From Streptomyces himalayensis subsp. himalayensis (GTDB lineage: Bacteria; Actinomycetota; Actinomycetes; Streptomycetales; Streptomycetaceae), in the NCBI RefSeq assembly GCF_013778455.1, contig NZ_JACEHE010000030.1:22237-86236 (forward strand): 64,000 nucleotides of DNA, given 5' to 3'. Positions 62,921-64,000 of the stretch are shown here, piece after piece; position 1 is the stretch's first letter, and each line of letters starts with the position of its first letter. The notes under the pieces were generated by a model. It did no database searches. It was not told the origin of the DNA and saw nothing but the letters and a program-made list of their open reading frames with translations. A program made the position numbers and the translations under genes.

Positions 62921-63448
62921 TGCGTGCCTCTTCTGACCGGTGCGGGTGCGGAAGGGCTTGACTCTCACCATTGGACCCCGATGTGAGACAAGTGCGGTAC
63001 CCCTGGGAAAGGAAACCCTGCCGAACGGGCGGAGGTGTGCTGGTGCAACGCGCCCAAAGCGACTACTTCACACCTTTACAGTATTTTTACCCATACGGGG
63101 AAGATCACTCCTTTCGTGCAGGCGGGTCGCTCTGGCCTGGATCTTCCATCACGGGGGGCCGGTCTGGCCGGTTCAGAGCCGCGGGCGGTGGAGGGAGCCA
63201 GCGGGCGGCGGCCAGCGGCCGGCGATCGACCTTTGATCTTGCGCAGTGCGCCCTTCAGGGCGGTGGTGAAGCGCATCTCGAGACTGCTCCGACCTCAGCC
63301 GTGGGCATGGGTCCGCACTGTTGACCTCAGCTCACGGAGCGCTGCTGCCGCTACGCGGAGGGGGAGAGCCGGAGTGTGCCGATGGCCACGCCTGCCCTCG
63401 AGTCACCGTCCGCCGATTCGGCCACGATGATCGAAGACGCGGTGGCGA
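62921..63448. promoter_or_regulatory. Upstream region of the nfeD-SPFH operon
   Basis: About 530 bases without a supported gene. An AT-rich block at 63069-63111 (TTTACAGTATTTTTACCC and flanks) stands out strongly against the G+C-rich background and probably contains a promoter or small transcript. Confidence 0.4.
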
Positions 63449-64000
63449 TCAGCGCGGAATCACCCAGCCCGGCGCCCACGTCCCGGCAGCGTCGTGGCTG
63501 GCCGCTGTGGCGGCGAGGTGGGCGCGGAGGGTGGCCAGCGCTGGGTGGGGGTTGTCGCGGTGCCAGAGGAGCGAGTGCGGGTAGACGGGCGTCGGGTCGG
63601 TCACCGGGATACGGCGCAGGCCGTGGCCGGCGGGCCAGACGAGGCGGGTCTGCCCGCCCATGAAGGTGGCCAGGGCCGGGGTGTCGGCGACGGTGTCGAG
63701 GAGCGCGTCGGAGCCGAAGTTGGGGCCGGTCGCCTCGATGGTGAGGCCGAACTCGGCGACGAGGTCGTCGTAGTAGGCGGCCCACTCGGTACCGGGGACG
63801 ATGCCGGGCATCCAGATCCGGTGCCCGGCGAGCTGAGCGACGGTCACCGACCGGGCGCCCGCCAGCGCGTGGGCGGGGCCGGTGAGGAGCTGGAGCGGCT
63901 CGTCGAGCACCCGGACGGACTCGATGTCCTCGGGAAGGGGCCGGCCGGGCACGGCGACGGCGCCCGACTGGCCCGCGCACCGCCTACGGCCGCACCAAGC
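63449..64000 (-). CDS. LysR-family regulator, effector domain (cut by window edge)
   Basis: The frame ends at 63449 and runs off the window. The visible residues form the two-lobed LysR effector-binding domain: PLPEDIESVRVLDEPLQLLTGPAHALAG, VTVAQLAGHRIWMPGIVPGTEW, the hinge and second lobe up to LLWHRDNPHPALATLRAHLA. The DNA-binding domain would lie beyond base 64000. The residues nearest the edge (before PGRPLPED) fit the family less well, so a frame error there is possible. Target genes are not in view. Confidence 0.8.
   Translation of the reverse strand, partial: AWCGRRRCAGQSGAVAVPGRPLPEDIESVRVLDEPLQLLTGPAHALAGARSVTVAQLAGHRIWMPGIVPGTEWAAYYDDLVAEFGLTIEATGPNFGSDALLDTVADTPALATFMGGQTRLVWPAGHGLRRIPVTDPTPVYPHSLLWHRDNPHPALATLRAHLAATAASHDAAGTWAPGWVIPR

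Overview
The window looks like a stretch of a Streptomyces (or very close actinomycete) chromosome. It is strongly G+C-rich, most genes start with ATG or GTG behind GGAGG-type ribosome sites or on apparent leaderless promoters, and the gene families are typical (GylR/glpK, OmpR-type two-component systems, RsbU/SpoIIE-type phosphatase, IclR/GntR/GlxA regulators, SARP fragment, TTA codon use). The many truncated and fused genes and IS remnants suggest an accessory region such as a chromosome arm; this is inference. No tRNA, rRNA or CRISPR array was recognised.

Layout. 0-10 kb: glycerol regulator and kinase, a PAS-GAF-PP2C phosphatase, a decayed acetyltransferase, then a carboxylate-type MHS symporter followed by an OmpR/histidine-kinase pair and a TAXI lipoprotein. 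10-11.6 kb: two divergent genes joined head to head with both N-termini missing. 11.7-23.2 kb: the most striking locus, a compact non-ribosomal system. It encodes SbnA- and SbnB-like enzymes that together make L-2,3-diaminopropionate (Dap), a phosphopantetheinyl transferase, a half-condensation/adenylation/carrier NRPS, a carrier protein fused to the six-membrane-segment, three-domain polymerising region known from epsilon-polylysine synthetase, a SyrP/TauD-like dioxygenase and an MFS exporter with a TTA codon. I read it as a split Pls-type synthetase making a Dap homopolymer, oligomer or hydroxylated derivative.

23-35 kb: ordinary accessory genes (FAD oxidoreductase with divergent XRE-cupin regulator, a second head-to-head gene fusion, arginase-family hydrolase, Bax-inhibitor membrane protein, GNAT, formylglycine-generating-like protein, methyltransferase, kinase-fold protein). 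35-45.5 kb: a mobile-element scrapyard with ABC-F, IstB, IS5-type and ISAs1 remnants, an intact SMP-30 lactonase, a translationally coupled recombinase trio, a nucleotidyltransferase flanked by ~108-bp imperfect direct repeats that break an alpha/beta hydrolase gene, and an RHH/Fic-like toxin-antitoxin pair.

46-51 kb: an amidase/M20 peptidase/MHS symporter operon with a divergent truncated GntR gene, followed by debris of dnaK, grpE and groEL. 51.4-57.6 kb: DUF2267 protein, then a cobalt-type nitrile hydratase operon (DUF1097 membrane protein, beta, alpha, activator, cobalt transporter) with a divergent GlxA-type regulator. 58-61.4 kb: a mosaic of seven truncated genes joined end to end. 61.4-64 kb: an NfeD/SPFH membrane pair and the start of a LysR regulator cut by the window edge.
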